DNA from: Tillus elongatus | Lineage: Eukaryota; Arthropoda; Insecta; Coleoptera; Cleridae | NCBI GenBank assembly: GCA_964006375.1 | Contig: OZ023269.1 | Coordinates: 131,432,809 to 131,496,808, forward strand | Direction of reading: 5' to 3' | Length of the DNA: 64,000 bases | In this document: one piece after another, positions 9,533 to 64,000 of the stretch | How the letters are laid out: each line of letters starts with the position of its first letter | Position numbering within the stretch: the first letter of the stretch is position 1 | Translations under genes and position numbers: made by a program | Notes under the pieces: generated by a model | Database searches by the model: none | Told to the model about the DNA's origin: nothing | Seen by the model: only the letters and a program-made list of their open reading frames with translations

Positions 9533-11062
9533 GTGTGTAAAAGCCAAATGGAATACATTCATTATTTCGTTTACTGTACATACTTATAACAAATCCTGAA
9601 ACATGTCAAATTTAAATTATAAATTGACATTTTTCAACGTGAAAATGCAATCCCTAGCTCCACCCCCCATCGAATGACAGGTACAACCCCCAATTTTTTA
9701 AAGGGGAAGTATAGGCTTGTGATATGTCGTTTGAAAGGTCTGTTCATTCTCTATTCACAAATGTTATCGTTTTCAAGTTTATTGCAACAATTAAGATACA
9801 ATAAAATAAAATCATGTGGTTACCGAAATTTGCTACAATACAATAAAAAAATAAATGTAATGCAAAATGTAAAACACTAAAAAGAACTATGAATGTCAAT
9901 GAAGTAGATGTTCACCGCGAACTTCTTGGCAACACCCTAATCTTAAATAAAACTGTCTTCTAACATTATTTAACATATCAGGTGTGATCTACCTAATCGT
10001 TCTTTTAAGTCATTTAATTCAAAAGGTTTAGTTTTGTACACAATGCTCTTCGCATATCCCCATAAAAAGAAATATAATAAGGTAAGATCAGGTGATTTCG
10101 CCGGCCATTCTATCAATCCTCGCCTCCCTATCCACCGATTGGGAAATATTGCATCGAGGTACTGCCGGACATTGAGTTGGTAATGTGGTGCTCCATCCTG
10201 CTGAAACCATATCGTATTCACTGGAACTTGAGGGTTTCCTGGATCAGGATCTAAATTTGCCAAAGTTGGAATGACATCATTTTGAAGTACTGCCAAATAA
10301 TTATCGCCATTCAAATTACCCTCAATGAAAAAGGGACCAATGATATGCTTTCCAACAATCCCTGCCCAAACATTAACCTTCTGAGGGTATTGTGTGTTCT
10401 TCTCTCATCCAGTGAGGATTTGTTGTTGCCTGGTAGCGAAAATTTTGCCGATTAGCATGACCGTTAAGTGAAAAAGTGCACTCATCAGAAAACATAACGT
10501 CTTCTAATTGAATATTCGCTCACAAAAATAAGTTCTATCAAAATCGTCTTCCATGAGCTCCTGAGTAGGTATCATTTTATAGGGATGCATTTTATTTTCT
10601 TTTAGTATGTTAACTATCGATGCATGGCTAACATTAAATGTAGTGGATGCCTGTCTAGCTGATGTATGTGGGTTTTCTAATTCAAGCATCACATCTAATT
10701 TGATTTCATCACTCAGTGCATTGGCTGCTTTTTTTTATTTGCCTTACATGACCAAACTCGCGAAACTGCTTCTCTATTTTACTAATTGTTCCTTGGGATA
10801 TAGGCAGTAAATCAGGAAATTTCTCATGAAATAGGCGAGTTACTTCATGTTGTGTTAGGGTTTTACCTCCGTAACCAATCATTTGTATAACTGTTATTTT
10901 ATGGATTTCCGTTAATCTAACCATTTTTCAGAATTGAAGTTAACGAAATTTAAACTAAAATTGATATACTAACAATTTAAATGACAACTAATAATTACAA
11001 AACAATTTGCTTAGGCGTTTTAAACAAACTAACATTGCCTCGGAAACTCTAATGTATTTTTA
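9533..11062 (-). mobile_element. second DD41D-like mariner, decayed
   Basis: The transposase pieces on the - strand are in order: a helix-turn-helix segment (10709-10924, MVRLTEIHKITVIQMIGYGG), a second helix-turn-helix (10504-10692) and the catalytic C-terminal part (9970-10314). The right end is abutted by a solo arm of the first mariner family. The left terminus is probably near 9530 (cagtgtgtaaaagccaaatg), but I do not find its inverted partner. Confidence 0.8.
9970..10924 (-). pseudogene. DD41D-like transposase remnant, third catalytic Asp lost
   Basis: FQQDGAPHYQ holds the second Asp, but the downstream motif reads SPDLTLLYFFLWG, with Tyr where the third catalytic Asp should be. Several frame breaks separate the DNA-binding and catalytic parts. 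This enzyme cannot be active. It is a different subfamily from the copy at 6682-7761. Confidence 0.85.
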
Positions 11063-11075
11063 ATGGATACAATGT

Positions 11076-11203
11076 GGTTGATGTGACAAAGTTGAGTTTT
11101 ATGTCAAAACATGTCCCCCTCAATATTAAAATTGACGTTTCGGCGTTTCTTAAAAAAAATATTCTCTGGGCGCAAATCGGTCTGTTTCGTTTTCAATGCG
11201 TCA
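11076..11203. mobile_element. solo terminal arm of the first DD41D mariner
   Basis: The block gatgtgacaaagttgagttt to ttcaatgcgtcacc repeats the right arm of the element at 6293-8160 and extends to the complete terminus. It sits directly between the second mariner and a TA tract. Confidence 0.8.

Positions 11204-11205
<2 letters not shown>

Positions 11206-11287
<82 letters not shown>
11206..11287. repeat. (TA)n microsatellite
   Basis: About 82 bp of TA, part of an element X copy. Confidence 0.95.
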
Positions 11288-11290
<3 letters not shown>

Positions 11291-11405
11291 TGAAACTGAC
11301 CTTGGATAGGGGTTCTAGTTCGCGCTCATTTGGAGAAATCTTTTGTAAATTCAAAAGTTGGGATCTCATTAGTGATTTTTTTTAAAACAAATTTCACTAA
11401 AATTA
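11288..11405 (+). mobile_element. element X module plus terminal hairpin
   Basis: Contains aaactgaaactgacc, ggttctagttcgcgctcatt and the terminal hairpin near 11370-11400 (ttagtga...tcactaa), as in the copies at 23321 and 60151. Confidence 0.7.
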
Positions 11406-11969
11406 CAAGTTTATGTTAAAAAAAAAAAAAAAAAACTTGGGACACCATACCTTCAAAAAGTGCCTCAAGAATGTTTTCACAGAAACAAAAAATATTCATA
11501 AGTAAATAAGTTACAGGGCGAGTCAAAAATGCACAAAATTGGAAATGACCATATATTTTCCAAACAGTTCAAGATATTGATGTGCAGTTTTCGGCATTCA
11601 CTTTCTCACAAAAATCGAGCTAGTAATGCGGACTCTGTACAGGTAACTTCTGTTTACCTCTATATGAGCTATGTTGTAAATTAACCTATGAATGGGTGAC
11701 TGATCAACTTTGTGGGATTCTACTTTTTAATTTATTTTCTGGTTAATAAATAAAATAGTAGCTAGTGAGATAGGGCAAATAAAACGATAGTAATGTAAGA
11801 AATCATATTTTTGGGACATAAAAAAAGTAACATAAAGTGACAGATTTTAAATTATCACATTGGGTTTTCTAAACTGACAAACAGATTCCTTAACCTAACA
11901 TTTATGTACAAGATAAAATAGCCTTATATATAAATACTAAAGTTTCACACCATTAAAATATAAAGTAAT
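11406..11969. other. FAM193 3' UTR and end region
   Basis: No coding sequence seen. The interval includes the presumed FAM193 3' UTR and a candidate poly(A) signal at 11731-11736. Confidence 0.5.
11731..11736 (-). promoter_or_regulatory. candidate FAM193 poly(A) signal
   Basis: TTTATT on the + strand is AATAAA on the gene strand, about 235 bp after the FAM193 stop codon. A reasonable but unproven end of the transcript. Confidence 0.35.

Positions 11970-64000
<52,031 letters not shown>

Noticed and set aside
11074..11385. Open frames made of Ile-Tyr runs over TA tracts (also near 21032, 23131, 25283, 25398, 59872, 60232)
   Set aside because: They are artefacts of TA microsatellites having no stops in two frames; no gene evidence.

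Overview
This window is animal nuclear DNA, almost certainly insect. Genes are split by GT/AG introns of several kilobases, the introns are AT-rich and packed with transposons, and the repeats (R1/LOA-type and CR1/Jockey-type LINEs, mariners of the DD34D and DD41D types, Penelope, a Tigger, tRNA-derived SINEs and long TA microsatellites) are typical of a large insect genome. I cannot resolve the order. Nothing prokaryotic, no rRNA and no free-standing tRNA gene is visible.

Two host genes can be assembled and they are convergent. On the + strand, exons at 1029-1262 and 2749-2978 encode the C-terminal part of a CRELD protein (EGF-like domain, furin-type Cys repeat, two membrane segments). On the - strand, sixteen phase-compatible exons from the right edge of the window down to 11970 encode about 1,362 residues of a FAM193-family protein, ending in the FAM193 C-terminal motif. 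The first exon(s) lie beyond 64000. The FAM193 locus therefore covers more than 52 kb, of which only about 4.1 kb is coding.

Almost everything else is repeats. Labels used below: LINE-A (CR1/Jockey-like, no RNase H, seven copies); LINE-B (R1/LOA-like with RNase H, 3' tail of CCTAA-type units, three copies); LINE-C (a related RNase H LINE inserted in a Tigger); LINE-D and LINE-E (CR1-like, AAAT-repeat tails); LINE-F (R2/R4-like, interrupted by a Gypsy piece and a SINE); SINE-1 and SINE-2; and element X, an apparently undescribed non-autonomous element made of a conserved AT-rich arm, a TA tract, a roughly 130-bp module and a terminal hairpin.

Layout: 1-3.7 kb CRELD and LINE debris; 3.7-11.7 kb intergenic repeats with two DD41D mariners; 11.97-28.2 kb FAM193 3' exons among LINE-A, Penelope, mariner, SINE, X and LINE-B copies; 28.3-36.3 kb LINE-D, LINE-A and the large FAM193 exon with an in-frame hexapeptide array; 36.3-50 kb nested LINE-F/Gypsy/SINE-2 and a Tigger carrying an internal 410-bp tandem amplification; 50-57.5 kb five FAM193 exons, LINE-E, a higher-order tandem repeat and LINE-C/Tigger; 57.8-62.4 kb LINE-B, X, LINE-D and a foldback carrying a candidate hammerhead ribozyme; then the most 5' FAM193 exons at 63.65-64 kb. 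The items most deserving follow-up are the hammerhead-like foldback, element X, the Tigger tandem amplification, the duplicated CRELD splice acceptor and the unexplained + strand exon-like segments.
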